A stretch of 59,133 nt of DNA, from assembly GCF_014646695.1 (NCBI RefSeq), contig NZ_BMNT01000019.1:1-59133 (forward strand), given 5' to 3'. This stretch comes from Sphaerisporangium melleum (GTDB lineage Bacteria > Actinomycetota > Actinomycetes > Streptosporangiales > Streptosporangiaceae). Shown here in pieces: positions 51,333 through 59,133 of this stretch. The translations under genes and the position numbers were made by a program. Under the pieces are notes generated by a model. It did not search any database. It worked only from the letters and a program-made list of their open reading frames with translations, and was not told the DNA's origin. Position 1 is the stretch's first letter; every line of letters begins with the position of its first letter.

Positions 51333-54023
51333 GTGATCGACAGGTACGAGATCTATTGCCTCGCCGATCCACTGTTTTACGACACCCTTGACAGCCAGCG
51401 GGGAAAGTATCCAGACTTCCCCATATCGCGGAGCGAAGTCCCGGACGGATGGCAGCACCGCGCCACCGACACCTGGCTGCACTACATGCCGGAGGAGCGG
51501 TCCCTCCCTCCGCAGGGGTGGAAGATCCACATCTCGGCCCGTCTGGACGACGCGGAGCGCACCCTCGCCACCGTCTGGGACTACTGCGTCGGCCGCCGGC
51601 TCGCCTTCAAGTTCCTGCGCGGCCCGCGCGTGGTCATGATGCTCAACTCCAAGTACGCCGAACGCGGCAGCAGCGGCAAGCTGGTCACGATCTACCCGGT
51701 GGACGAGGCCGAGCTGGAGCTGGTGCTCAAGGAACTGGGCGAGCTGCTGCACGGCGTCCGCGGCCCGTACATCCTCAGCGACCTGCGCTACGGCGAGGGG
51801 CCCCTGTACGTGCGCTACGGCGGCTTCGCCGAACGCTACTGCCTGACGCAGAACCGCGAGCAGGTCCTCGCGATCGAGAACGACGAGGGCGTCCTGGTGC
51901 CGGATCGGCGCGGACCGTCGTTCTCGCCGCCCTCGTGGGTGCCCCTGCCGGACTTCCTGCGCCCGCACCTTGAGGCCCGCAACTCGGTGACGCTCGCCGG
52001 CCTGCCGTACCAGGTCGAGAAGGTGCTGCACTTCTCCAACGGCGGCGGCGTCTACCAGGGAGTGGACACCCGCACCGGGGAGACGGTCGTGCTGAAGGAG
52101 GCCAGGCCGCACGCCGGCCTGGACGCCGCGGGGCGCGACGCGGTCGCCCGCCTCCGCCACGAGGCCGACATCCTGCGCCGCCTCGAAGGGCTGGACGTGG
52201 TGCCGGCGCTGCGCGACTACTTCGTCCTCGGCGAGCACCACTTCCTGGTGCAGGAGTTCATCGACGGCACCACGCTGAGCCAGGAGTCGGTGCACCGCCA
52301 CCCGCTGACCCGGGCCACCATCACCCGCGAGGACGCCGCCGAGTACACCGAATGGGCTCTCGGCATGCTCGACCGGGTCGACCGGGCGGTGACCGCGCTG
52401 CACGAGCGGGGCGTGGTCTTCGGCGACCTGCACCCGTTCAACGTGCTGGTCGAGGACGAGCGGGTCGTGCTGATCGATTTCGAGGTGGCCGGGCTGGCCA
52501 CCGACCAGGCGCGGCCGACCCTGGCCCACCCCGGCTTCTGCCCGCCCCCGGACCGGCGGGGCGTGGCGGCGGACCGCTACGCGCTCGCCTGCATGCGGCT
52601 GAACCTGTTCGCCCCGATGTCCACCGTGCTGATCCCGCTGCACCGCGCCAAGGTCACCCACCTGGCGGAACTGATCCTGGACACCTTCCCCGTGCCGCGC
52701 CCCTTCCTCGAGGAGGCCGTCCGCACGATCCTCGGCGACTCCTCGACCGCCCCCGATTCCGCCGCCGTGGTCCAGGCCTCGGCCACGGCGGCATCCCCCG
52801 TCCCGCTGAACACCTCGGCTCCCGCCCCGGCGCAGGACCCGGCGGCGATGCGCGAGCTGCCCCTGCCGGGGCGCGACCCGTGGGCGGCGGTCCGCGAGGC
52901 GGCGCACCGCGCCATCCTCGCCTCGGCCACCCCGGACCGCCAGGACCGGCTGTTCCCCGGTGACGCCGCGCAGTTCCAGCCCGGCGGCGGGCTCAACCTG
53001 GCCAACGGCGCCGCGGGCGTGCTGTACACGCTCGCCCAGACCGGCGGCGGGCGCCATCCGGAGTACGAGAGCTGGCTGCGCGAGCGCGCCATGGCCCCCA
53101 AACCCGGCACCAGCCTGGGCTTCTATGACGGACTGCACGGCGTGGCCTACGCCTTCGAGGCGCTCGGCCGCCGCCAGGACGCCCTGGAGCTGGCCGCCGC
53201 ATGCCTGCGGGAGAAGTGGGACCAGCTCGGCCAGAGCCTGTACTCGGGCCTCGCGGGCATCGGACTCAACCTGCTGCACCTCGGCGCCGCGACCGGCGAG
53301 CGCGAGCTGACCGCGACCGCCCTGCGGGTCACCGAGATGGTGGCCGGCCGCCTCGGAACGGTGGACAGCGTGCCCGAGGTCAGCGGCAGCGGCAACCCGC
53401 ACGCCGGGCTGATGCGCGGCTCCTCGGGCCCGGCGCTGCTGTTTCTGCGGGCGTACGAGCTCACCGGCGACGCCGCGCTGCTGGACCACGCCGAGGTCGC
53501 GCTGCGCCAGGACCTGCGCCGCTGCACCCACCGCTCCGACGGGCAGCTCCAGGTGCAGCAGGGCTGGCGGACCAACCCCTACCTGGACGAGGGCTCGGCC
53601 GGCATCGGCGTCGTCCTCGCCCGCTATCTGACCCACCGCGACGACGAGGGCCTGCGGCAGGCGCTCGCCGACATCGGCCCGGTGGCCACCCTGGACTACT
53701 ACGTGCAGTCGGGCCTGTTCGCGGGCCGGGCCGGCATGATCGCGGCCCTGGCCCTCGGCCTGCGGCCCGGTGCCGGGCCCACCTCCCCCGAGATGGCCGG
53801 GCAGATCCGCCGGCTGGCCTGGCACGCCATGCCCTACGCGGGCGGGCTCGCCTTCCCCGGCAACCAGTTGCTGCGGCTGTCGATGGACCTGGCGACCGGC
53901 ACGGCGGGCATCCTGCTCGCCCTCGGCACCGTCCTGCACGACCGGCCGGTGGCCATCCCCCTGATCTCCCCGCCCGGCGCCCCCGCCGGGCCGGCGGACC
54001 CGACGAGCACCGGAAGGAGGTGA
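51333..54023 (+). CDS. lanKC: Class III lanthipeptide synthetase LanKC (RamC-like)
   Basis: 896 aa from GTG 51333 (GAGGGG eight bases upstream); ATG 51312 would add seven residues. It dehydrates Ser/Thr by phosphorylation and beta-elimination and forms labionin or lanthionine rings. N-terminal lyase region about 1-240. Kinase domain about 240-480: ETVVLKEARPHAG (ATP Lys), RGVVFGDLHPFNVLV (catalytic Asp) and LIDFEVAG (metal Asp in DFE). C-terminal LanC-like domain about 560-880 with YDGLHGVAYAF and GSAGIGVVLARYL; the Cys-Cys-His zinc ligands of class I, II and IV cyclases are not seen, which places it in class III. Three precursor genes follow at once; the lanA1 ribosome site overlaps its stop. 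Confidence 0.95.
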   Translation: MIDRYEIYCLADPLFYDTLDSQRGKYPDFPISRSEVPDGWQHRATDTWLHYMPEERSLPPQGWKIHISARLDDAERTLATVWDYCVGRRLAFKFLRGPRVVMMLNSKYAERGSSGKLVTIYPVDEAELELVLKELGELLHGVRGPYILSDLRYGEGPLYVRYGGFAERYCLTQNREQVLAIENDEGVLVPDRRGPSFSPPSWVPLPDFLRPHLEARNSVTLAGLPYQVEKVLHFSNGGGVYQGVDTRTGETVVLKEARPHAGLDAAGRDAVARLRHEADILRRLEGLDVVPALRDYFVLGEHHFLVQEFIDGTTLSQESVHRHPLTRATITREDAAEYTEWALGMLDRVDRAVTALHERGVVFGDLHPFNVLVEDERVVLIDFEVAGLATDQARPTLAHPGFCPPPDRRGVAADRYALACMRLNLFAPMSTVLIPLHRAKVTHLAELILDTFPVPRPFLEEAVRTILGDSSTAPDSAAVVQASATAASPVPLNTSAPAPAQDPAAMRELPLPGRDPWAAVREAAHRAILASATPDRQDRLFPGDAAQFQPGGGLNLANGAAGVLYTLAQTGGGRHPEYESWLRERAMAPKPGTSLGFYDGLHGVAYAFEALGRRQDALELAAACLREKWDQLGQSLYSGLAGIGLNLLHLGAATGERELTATALRVTEMVAGRLGTVDSVPEVSGSGNPHAGLMRGSSGPALLFLRAYELTGDAALLDHAEVALRQDLRRCTHRSDGQLQVQQGWRTNPYLDEGSAGIGVVLARYLTHRDDEGLRQALADIGPVATLDYYVQSGLFAGRAGMIAALALGLRPGAGPTSPEMAGQIRRLAWHAMPYAGGLAFPGNQLLRLSMDLATGTAGILLALGTVLHDRPVAIPLISPPGAPAGPADPTSTGRR

Positions 54024-54029
54024 TCGGTA

Positions 54030-54155
54030 ATGGCTCTCCTCGACCTCCAGGAGATGGAGCTCCCCGGCGGCGGGCACGGCGGCGGCGGCAGCAACCTCAG
54101 CCTCGTCGGCTGCACCCCCCACGAGAACAGCAGCCTCAGCCTGCTCTGCGGCTGA
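54030..54155 (+). CDS. lanA1: SapB-like lanthipeptide precursor 1 (41 aa)
   Basis: AAGGAGG lies nine bases before ATG 54030. The leader begins MALLDLQEMELP, matching the conserved LFDLQ-x-ME block of RamS leaders that LanKC enzymes bind. A Gly/His linker (GGGHGGGG) follows. The core carries two class III motifs: SNLSLVGC (S21-x2-S24-x3-C28) and SSLSLLC (S34-x2-S37-x2-C40), separated by TPHEN and ending in Gly41. Two labionin or lanthionine rings are therefore expected, as in SapB. Gly-rich linkers suggest cleavage near residue 20. It sits seven bases after the lanKC stop and should be co-transcribed with it. Confidence 0.95.
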   Translation: MALLDLQEMELPGGGHGGGGSNLSLVGCTPHENSSLSLLCG

Positions 54156-54196
54156 TCCCCATCCTTACGAACCATCAAGAAAAGGGCGTGATTCGA

Positions 54197-54322
54197 ATGG
54201 CGCTTCTCGACCTGCAGCAGATGGAGCTCCCCGGCGGCCACGGTGGCGGCGGCGGCAGCAACCTCAGCCTCCTGGGCTGCACCCCCCACGAGAACAGCAG
54301 CCTCAGCATCCTCTGCGGCTGA
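54197..54322 (+). CDS. lanA2: SapB-like lanthipeptide precursor 2 (41 aa)
   Basis: Same design as precursor 1, with differences: Gln at position 8 (LLDLQQMELP), linker GGHGGGGG, first ring motif SNLSLLGC and second motif SSLSILC. The core thus differs from precursors 1 and 3 at two positions (Val to Leu, Leu to Ile), both inside rings. ATG 54197 is preceded by AAAGGG at about ten bases; GTG 54188 is an in-frame alternative adding three residues. It follows precursor 1 after 41 bp. Confidence 0.95.
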   Translation: MALLDLQQMELPGGHGGGGGSNLSLLGCTPHENSSLSILCG

Positions 54323-54385
54323 CCCCTCCCGTCCGGATCTCCCGGACAGCGAACCCTCCGTACGTATAGAAAGGGCGTGATCCCC

Positions 54386-54511
54386 ATGGCGCTTCTCGAC
54401 CTGCAGGACATGGAGCTTCCCGGCGGCGGCCACGGCGGTGGCGGCAGCAACCTGAGCCTCGTGGGCTGCACCCCCCACGAGAACAGCAGCCTGAGCCTGC
54501 TCTGCGGCTGA
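54386..54511 (+). CDS. lanA3: SapB-like lanthipeptide precursor 3 (41 aa)
   Basis: Differs from precursor 1 only at position 8 (Asp in place of Glu: LLDLQDMELP); the predicted core is identical (SNLSLVGC, TPHEN, SSLSLLC, Gly). Its nucleotide sequence differs from precursor 1 at several silent sites, so this is an older duplication kept by selection, not a fresh copy. ATG 54386 has AAAGGG about ten bases upstream, in the same context as precursor 2 (GGGCGTGAT). A strong hairpin follows 12 bp after the stop. Confidence 0.95.
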   Translation: MALLDLQDMELPGGGHGGGGSNLSLVGCTPHENSSLSLLCG

Positions 54512-54522
54512 CAGCGGCACTG

Positions 54523-54559
54523 AAGCCTGGGGCGGCCCTCACCCGGCCGCTCCAGGCTT
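54523..54559 (+). terminator. Strong hairpin between precursors and exporters
   Basis: AAGCCTGGGGCGGCC pairs with GGCCGCTCCAGGCTT (15 bp, one G-U) around a 7-base loop. It lies between the last precursor and the first exporter gene on the same strand. It likely lets only a fraction of transcripts enter the exporter genes, or stabilises the precursor mRNA. Confidence 0.7.
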
Positions 54560-54590
54560 GACCATTCCCGAGATCTCCGGAGGGAAAACC

Positions 54591-56522
54591 TTGGCAGCGT
54601 CGGCGACCTCGGCCGGGCCGGCGACGCCCGCGGTGCCTCCCGGGGCGGACGGGCTGCTCTTCCAGGTGCTGCGCCGCAGCGGACACTGGCCCGCCGTGTA
54701 CGCGGTCACCGCACTGGCGGGCGCCGTCGTCGAGCTGCTGCTCCCCGCCGCGCTGGGCGAGGCGGTGGACGACCTGGTCGGCCCGGCCGCGCTCCTGCCG
54801 GACGCCGGTACGGCGGCCGGCCTCACGATCCCGTCCGGCGCGCTGCTGCACTGCCTGCTCCTGGTGACCGTGCTCGTCGCGTGCGACGCCGTGGCGGTCT
54901 TCGCGGCCGGCGCGGGCGGCGCCCAGGCGGCGCGCCTGCTGCGGCTGCGCGTCGTCCGGCACCTGCTCGGCGCGGGCCCCGCCGTCACCCGGCGCTTCTC
55001 CCCCGGCGACCTGGTCACCCGGGCGGGCGCCAACACCGACGAGGTCGGCACCGCGCCCGAGTCGATCATCACCGCCGTGGCCCTGCTGGTGCCCGCGGCC
55101 GGTTCCCTGGTCGCGCTCGCCCTCATCGACATCTGGCCCGCGCTGGCCTTCGCGGCGGGCCTCGCCCTGGTCGCGCTCGTCCTGCGCGCCTTCCTGCACG
55201 GCACCACGGCCGCGGCCGGCGGCTACCAGCAGGCGCAGAGCGACATCGCCGCCCGCCTCATCGACGCGCTGTCCGGGGCGCGCACCATCGCCGCCGCGGG
55301 CACCGAGGAGCGGGAGGTCCACCGGGTGCTCGCGCCGCTGGCCCGGCTGCGCACGCACGGCATGGCCCTGTGGCGGGTCAACGCCCGGGCGGGCGTCCAG
55401 GCGGCCCTCGCCGTGCCGCTGCTGGAGATCGCCGTCATCGGGGTGAGCGGTGTCCGCCTGGCCGCAGGCGAGATGAGCACCGGCGAACTGTTCGCCGCCG
55501 CCCGGTACGCCGTGCTGGGCGCGGGCATCGGCGCGGCGCTCGGCCAGCTCAACCGGCTCGGCCGGGCCCGCTCGGCGGCCCGCCGGGTCCGTGAGGTCCT
55601 CGGCCATCCCGTTCCCGCGTACGGCGAGGCGCATCTGCCCGCCACCGGCGACGCCGGTCGTCGTGGCACTGCCGGGCGGGACGCCGGTGATCATCGGAAC
55701 GGCGTCGGCAAGGACGCCGCCCACCGGAACCTCGCCGGACGGGACGTCGACGACCCGCGCCCTCTGTCCTCGGGTCTGGGCCTGCCGACCGGCGCCGGCC
55801 ACGCCGAGCGGGGGCGGCTGGAGCTGCGGGACGTCACCGTGCGCGTGGACGGGCGGCCCGCGCTGCGCGGGGTGAGCCTCACCGTGCCCGGCGGCGCCGC
55901 GCTGGCCGTCGTGGGCCGGTCCGGCAGCGGGAAGTCCCTGCTCGCCGCGGTGGCCGGCCGGCTGGTGGACCCCGACGAGGGCGAGGTGCTGCTGGACGGG
56001 ATGCCGCTCCCCCGGCTCGCCCACGACGCCCTGCGGGAGGCCGTCGGGTACGCCTTCGAGCGGCCCGTGCTGTTCGGCGCCACGATCGGCGAGGCGATCG
56101 CCGTGGGCCGGCCGGACGGCGCGGCCCGGGCCGCCGCCCGGGCCGCCGCGGCCGACCCGTTCGTCCGCAGGCTGCCCCGCTCCTACGACACGCTCGTCGA
56201 CGACGCCCCGATGTCGGGGGGCGAGCGCCAGCGCATCGGGCTGGCCAGGGCGTTCGCCCACGGCGGGCGGCTGCTGATCCTGGACGACGCGACCTCCAGC
56301 CTGGACACCGTCACCGAGTACCAGGTCGCCCGCGCCCTGACCGAGGAGCTGCGCGACCGCACCCGGCTGATCGTCGCGCACCGGGCCGCGACGGCGGCGC
56401 GCGCCGACCTCGTGGTGTGGCTGGAGGAAGGGCAGGTCAAGGGGCGCGGCACGCACCAGGCGCTGTGGCGCGACCCCGGCTACCGGGCCGTGTTCACGGT
56501 CGCCGCGGCGGAGCGGGAATGA
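54591..56522 (+). CDS. ABC exporter, fused membrane and ATPase domains (RamA/B-like) 1
   Basis: 643 aa from TTG 54591, chosen because GGAGGG lies six bases upstream and no ATG or GTG fits. Six-span domain in the first ~340 residues (first span WPAVYAVTALAGAVVELLLP), then a charged, repetitive linker (GRRGTAGRDAGDHRNGVGKD), then the ATPase: Walker A GRSGSGKSLL, signature MSGGERQRIGLARAF, Walker B LLILDDATSSLDT (the usual Glu after the Asp is Asp here), H-loop IVAHRA. It pairs with the next gene to export the lanthipeptides. No peptidase (C39) domain is present, so leader removal needs another protease. Confidence 0.93.
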   Translation: MAASATSAGPATPAVPPGADGLLFQVLRRSGHWPAVYAVTALAGAVVELLLPAALGEAVDDLVGPAALLPDAGTAAGLTIPSGALLHCLLLVTVLVACDAVAVFAAGAGGAQAARLLRLRVVRHLLGAGPAVTRRFSPGDLVTRAGANTDEVGTAPESIITAVALLVPAAGSLVALALIDIWPALAFAAGLALVALVLRAFLHGTTAAAGGYQQAQSDIAARLIDALSGARTIAAAGTEEREVHRVLAPLARLRTHGMALWRVNARAGVQAALAVPLLEIAVIGVSGVRLAAGEMSTGELFAAARYAVLGAGIGAALGQLNRLGRARSAARRVREVLGHPVPAYGEAHLPATGDAGRRGTAGRDAGDHRNGVGKDAAHRNLAGRDVDDPRPLSSGLGLPTGAGHAERGRLELRDVTVRVDGRPALRGVSLTVPGGAALAVVGRSGSGKSLLAAVAGRLVDPDEGEVLLDGMPLPRLAHDALREAVGYAFERPVLFGATIGEAIAVGRPDGAARAAARAAAADPFVRRLPRSYDTLVDDAPMSGGERQRIGLARAFAHGGRLLILDDATSSLDTVTEYQVARALTEELRDRTRLIVAHRAATAARADLVVWLEEGQVKGRGTHQALWRDPGYRAVFTVAAAERE

Positions 56523-58321
56523 AGGCCCTGCGGGTGCGCCGGCGGCCCCCCGGCCACGGGGAGAGCGGCACGCCGTCGCGTGTCTGGGAGGTGCCGCGGC
56601 GGGCGCTGCGCGAGCGCCGGGGTCATCTGGTGCGGCTGCTGTGCTGGTCGTTCGCCGAGGCGGCGCCATCGTTCGCCGCGGGACAGGCCATCGCCCACGC
56701 CCTGGACGACGGCTTCGCCGCGGGCCGCCCGCTGACCGGTCTCGGCTGGCTGGGCGTGCTGGCGGCGGCCTGGCTGGTGGGGGCCCTGGGCGCGCGGCAG
56801 GGGCTGCTGGCGCTCGCGGGCATCGTGGAACCGTTCCGCGACGAGCTGCTGCGCCATGTGGTGGACGGCACGCTGCACCGGGCGGCCGCGCTCGGCACCC
56901 GGCCGGACAACGCCGCGGTCGCCCGGCTGACCCGTCAGGTGGAGCTGGCCCGCGACGCGTTCGGCTCGGTGATCGCCGTGGTCCGGTCGTTCCTGTTCTC
57001 GGTGACCGGAGTGGTGTTCGGCGTGCTGACGCTGATGGGCGCCGTGCTCCCGCTGGTGCTGCTGCCGCTCGCCGCCGGGCTGGCGCTGTTCGCGATCTCG
57101 CTGCCGGCCATGGCCCGGGCGCAGCGGACGCTGATCCTGGCCGAGGAGCGCACGGCCGCGTCGCTGGCCGGGGTGGTGGACGGGCTGCGCGACGTGACGG
57201 CGTGCGGCGCCGAGGAACGCGTGGCCGCGGCGGCGGGGCTGGACGTCGAACGGCAGGCACGGGCCGCCCGCGCGCTGGCCCGGCTCACCGCCGTGCGCAC
57301 CGTCGCGCTCGCCATAGGCGGCTGGCTGCCGATCCTGCTGGTGCTGGTCGCCGCGCCGGCCCTGGTGCGGCAGGGCGCGACCGCCGGGATGATCCTCGGC
57401 ACGCTCACCTACGTGGCGCAGTCGCTGACCCCCGCTCTGGGCGGCCTGGTGCAGGGCGCGGGGGTGAACGGCGTGCGGCTGATGACCGCGCTCCAGCGGA
57501 TCTCGGCCACCAGCGCCCGGCCACCGGCCACGACCGGCGACGCGGGGCCTCCGCCCGGCTCGGCGCTGCGGCTGCGCGGGGTGCGCTTCGCGTACGGGCC
57601 CGGCGCCGACCCGGTGGTCGGTGATCTGGACCTGGCGGTGCCGGACGGCGACCACCTGGCCGTCGTCGGGCCGAGCGGCATCGGCAAGTCGACCGTGGCG
57701 GCGCTGGTGGCCGGGGTGCTGCGGCCGGACGCCGGGCAGGTGCTCATAGGCGGCGTCCCGGTCGGGGAGCTCGGCCCGGCGGCCCTGCGCCGCGCTCGGG
57801 TGCTCATCCCGCAGGAGGCGTACGTGTTCCGCGGCACGCTGCGCGACAACCTGGCCTACCTTGCGGACGACCCCTCGCAGGCGGATCTCGACCGGGCCGC
57901 CGAGGCGGTCGGCATGGTAGAGCTGGCCGGCAGGCTCGGCGGCTACGACGACGAGGTGGATCCGGGCGAGCTGTCGTCCGGGGAGCGGCAGCTCATCGCG
58001 CTCACCCGCGCCTACCTGTCTCCGGCACGGCTGGTGCTGCTGGACGAGGCGACCTGCCACCTGGACCCGGCCGCCGAGGCGCGCGCCGAGGAGGCGTTCG
58101 CCGCGCGGGGCGGCACCCTCATCGTGATCGCGCATCGCCTCACCTCCGCGCTGCGCGCGCGGCGGGTGCTGGTGATGGACGGCAACCGGGCCCAGGTGGG
58201 GACGCACGAGGAGATGCTGGCCGCCTCGGGGCTCTACCGGGACTTGACGGGCCACTGGGACGGGACGGGGCACGCGCAGGTCCGTACGCCGGTGGCCGGC
58301 CTGCGCCACACGTCCAGATAA
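56519..58321 (+). CDS. ABC exporter, fused membrane and ATPase domains (RamA/B-like) 2
   Basis: 600 aa; ATG 56519 overlaps the preceding stop (ATGA). After a basic N-terminus and VWEVPRRALRERRGHLVRLL come six spans to about residue 330, then the ATPase: Walker A GPSGIGKSTV, Q-loop LIPQEAYVF, signature LSSGERQLIALTRAY, Walker B LVLLDEATCHLD with the catalytic Glu, H-loop VIAHRLTSA. In the ram/aml type clusters two half-exporters follow the precursor, exactly as here. With exporter 1 lacking the Walker B Glu and this one having it, the heterodimer would have one degenerate ATP site. Confidence 0.93.
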   Translation: MKALRVRRRPPGHGESGTPSRVWEVPRRALRERRGHLVRLLCWSFAEAAPSFAAGQAIAHALDDGFAAGRPLTGLGWLGVLAAAWLVGALGARQGLLALAGIVEPFRDELLRHVVDGTLHRAAALGTRPDNAAVARLTRQVELARDAFGSVIAVVRSFLFSVTGVVFGVLTLMGAVLPLVLLPLAAGLALFAISLPAMARAQRTLILAEERTAASLAGVVDGLRDVTACGAEERVAAAAGLDVERQARAARALARLTAVRTVALAIGGWLPILLVLVAAPALVRQGATAGMILGTLTYVAQSLTPALGGLVQGAGVNGVRLMTALQRISATSARPPATTGDAGPPPGSALRLRGVRFAYGPGADPVVGDLDLAVPDGDHLAVVGPSGIGKSTVAALVAGVLRPDAGQVLIGGVPVGELGPAALRRARVLIPQEAYVFRGTLRDNLAYLADDPSQADLDRAAEAVGMVELAGRLGGYDDEVDPGELSSGERQLIALTRAYLSPARLVLLDEATCHLDPAAEARAEEAFAARGGTLIVIAHRLTSALRARRVLVMDGNRAQVGTHEEMLAASGLYRDLTGHWDGTGHAQVRTPVAGLRHTSR

Positions 58322-58442
58322 CCAGACATTTGCCGCAAATCGCCATATATCTCCTTGTTTACGGGTACGTCCTCACTTACGCCGGTTGTGGCCTTCCTAT
58401 ACGGCGACGCAGGCCGGTCCTGCGGGAACGGAGGACGCCAAG

Positions 58443-58922
58443 GTGAGCACACAGATGAACCAGACCAAGGCCCAGGGCACCGACGTGGCGCAGACCCGGC
58501 CATCGGCGCACCGGGGCAACGCCGAGCTCCTCAGCGAGCACGGCAGGACGACGATCGCCGACAACGTGGTGGCCAAGATCGCCGGCATGGCGGCCCGCCA
58601 GGTCAACGGCGTGTACGCCCTCGGCGCCGGGATGTCGCGGGCACTGGGCGCGATGCGCGAGGCGCTGACCGGAGGCGGTGGCGCGGCGAGCACGCAGGGC
58701 GTCGTCGTCGAGGTCGGCGAGCGCCAGGCCGCCGCCGACCTGGACGTGATCGTCGAGTACGGGGTGTCCATCCCCGACCTCGCCGCCGGAGTACGCCGCA
58801 ACGTGATCGACGCGGTGGAGAACATGTGCGGCCTGGAGGTCACCGAGGTCAACATCACCGTGGACGACCTCCACCTGCCCGGTGAGGAGTCCGCCGAGCC
58901 GCAGGAGGCCCGGGTCCGATGA
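58443..58922 (+). CDS. Asp23/Gls24-family envelope stress protein
   Basis: 159 aa from GTG 58443, with GGAGG eight bases upstream. TTIADNVVAKIAGMAARQVN then GVYALGAGMSRALG is the Asp23 signature, and GVRRNVIDAVENMCGLEVTE then VNITVDDLHLP the conserved C-terminal half. Actinobacterial members form clusters with small membrane proteins and are linked to cell-envelope homeostasis and alkaline stress. The gene overlaps the next frame by four bases (ATGA). It is preceded by 121 bp after the exporter, so it is probably a separate operon. Confidence 0.92.
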   Translation: MSTQMNQTKAQGTDVAQTRPSAHRGNAELLSEHGRTTIADNVVAKIAGMAARQVNGVYALGAGMSRALGAMREALTGGGGAASTQGVVVEVGERQAAADLDVIVEYGVSIPDLAAGVRRNVIDAVENMCGLEVTEVNITVDDLHLPGEESAEPQEARVR

Positions 58923-59133
58923 CCTCTCCCGCGGTCCGCCACGGGCCCGAGGTGGAACGCCTGGCCGACGGCATCGCCCAGGCGGTCCGGGGCTGCCCGG
59001 ACGTCGCCGCGATGGCCGGCGGCCGGGTGGCGACCTACCTCGCGGGGCGCGCGGTCGCGGGCGTCGCCGTGCGCGACGCCGAGGTGGAGATCGCCGTGGT
59101 CGCCCGATACGGCCGGCCGCTCGTGGAGGTGGC
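58919..59133 (+). CDS. Small protein of the Asp23 operon, cut by window edge
   Basis: ATG 58919 overlaps the Asp23 stop. 71 codons are visible (TSPAVRHGPEVERLADGIAQ onward; AGRAVAGVAVRDAEVEIAVV later). The pattern of amphipathic helix then VEIAVVARYGRPLVEV resembles a shortened Asp23-like domain that often follows Asp23 genes in actinomycetes. Its 3' end lies beyond the window. Confidence 0.75.
   Translation, partial: MTSPAVRHGPEVERLADGIAQAVRGCPDVAAMAGGRVATYLAGRAVAGVAVRDAEVEIAVVARYGRPLVEV

Noticed and set aside
51258-54122. 954-codon minus-strand frame opposite lanKC
   Set aside because: Antisense shadow; the plus strand has kinase and cyclase motifs and correct ribosome sites.

Overview
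The window is high-GC (about 72-74% by eye) actinobacterial chromosome. GTG and TTG starts, 4-base stop/start overlaps and GGAGG ribosome sites are frequent. The gene set points to a filamentous actinomycete: modular plant-wall hydrolases, a SapB-type lanthipeptide locus, a bacterial terpene synthase, a NIT-domain sensor, an ECF transporter and polyphosphate glucokinase. The family Streptosporangiaceae is my best guess; it is inferred from gene content, not proven. No rRNA, tRNA or CRISPR array was seen.

Layout. 1-10.3 kb: a xylan-use locus. A CUT1 sugar importer (binding protein plus two permeases), a CBM22-CBM22-GH10-CBM9 endoxylanase and an intracellular GH43 beta-xylosidase run leftward, followed by a GH27 alpha-galactosidase cut by the window edge. 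A divergent LacI-family regulator and several GAAA-N-TTTC or related palindromes suggest one control circuit. The same motif type appears 27 kb away, upstream of a CBM2-linked polysaccharide deacetylase (35.9-36.9 kb), which is probably an acetyl-xylan esterase. 10.3-21.5 kb: a methyltransferase, copC-copD copper genes, several membrane proteins, and an unusual fusion of a secreted hydrolase with an ABC ATPase. 21.7-35.7 kb: a STAND/TPR regulator, a class I terpene synthase, an ankyrin protein, PAC2, an oxidoreductase, a tyrosine phosphatase, a complete ECF importer with a linked amidohydrolase, a NIT-sensor kinase and a HAD phosphatase. 37-46 kb: HrpA helicase, anti-sigma-like ATPase, polyphosphate glucokinase, a serine hydrolase, and a degenerate aminotransferase with a long tandem-repeat tail.

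46.4-50.4 kb: an IS200/IS605-type element carrying tnpB lies between the 3' part of a dctA-type dicarboxylate symporter and a CitA/DcuS-type sensor kinase missing its N-terminus. The neighbouring response regulator is intact. The 5' parts of both divergent genes and their shared promoter region are gone, so the element marks a deletion.

51.3-58.3 kb: a class III (SapB/RamS-like) lanthipeptide cluster. It has one LanKC synthetase, three tandem 41-residue precursors (two with identical predicted cores), an internal hairpin, and two single-chain ABC exporters. An Asp23-family operon begins at the right edge.
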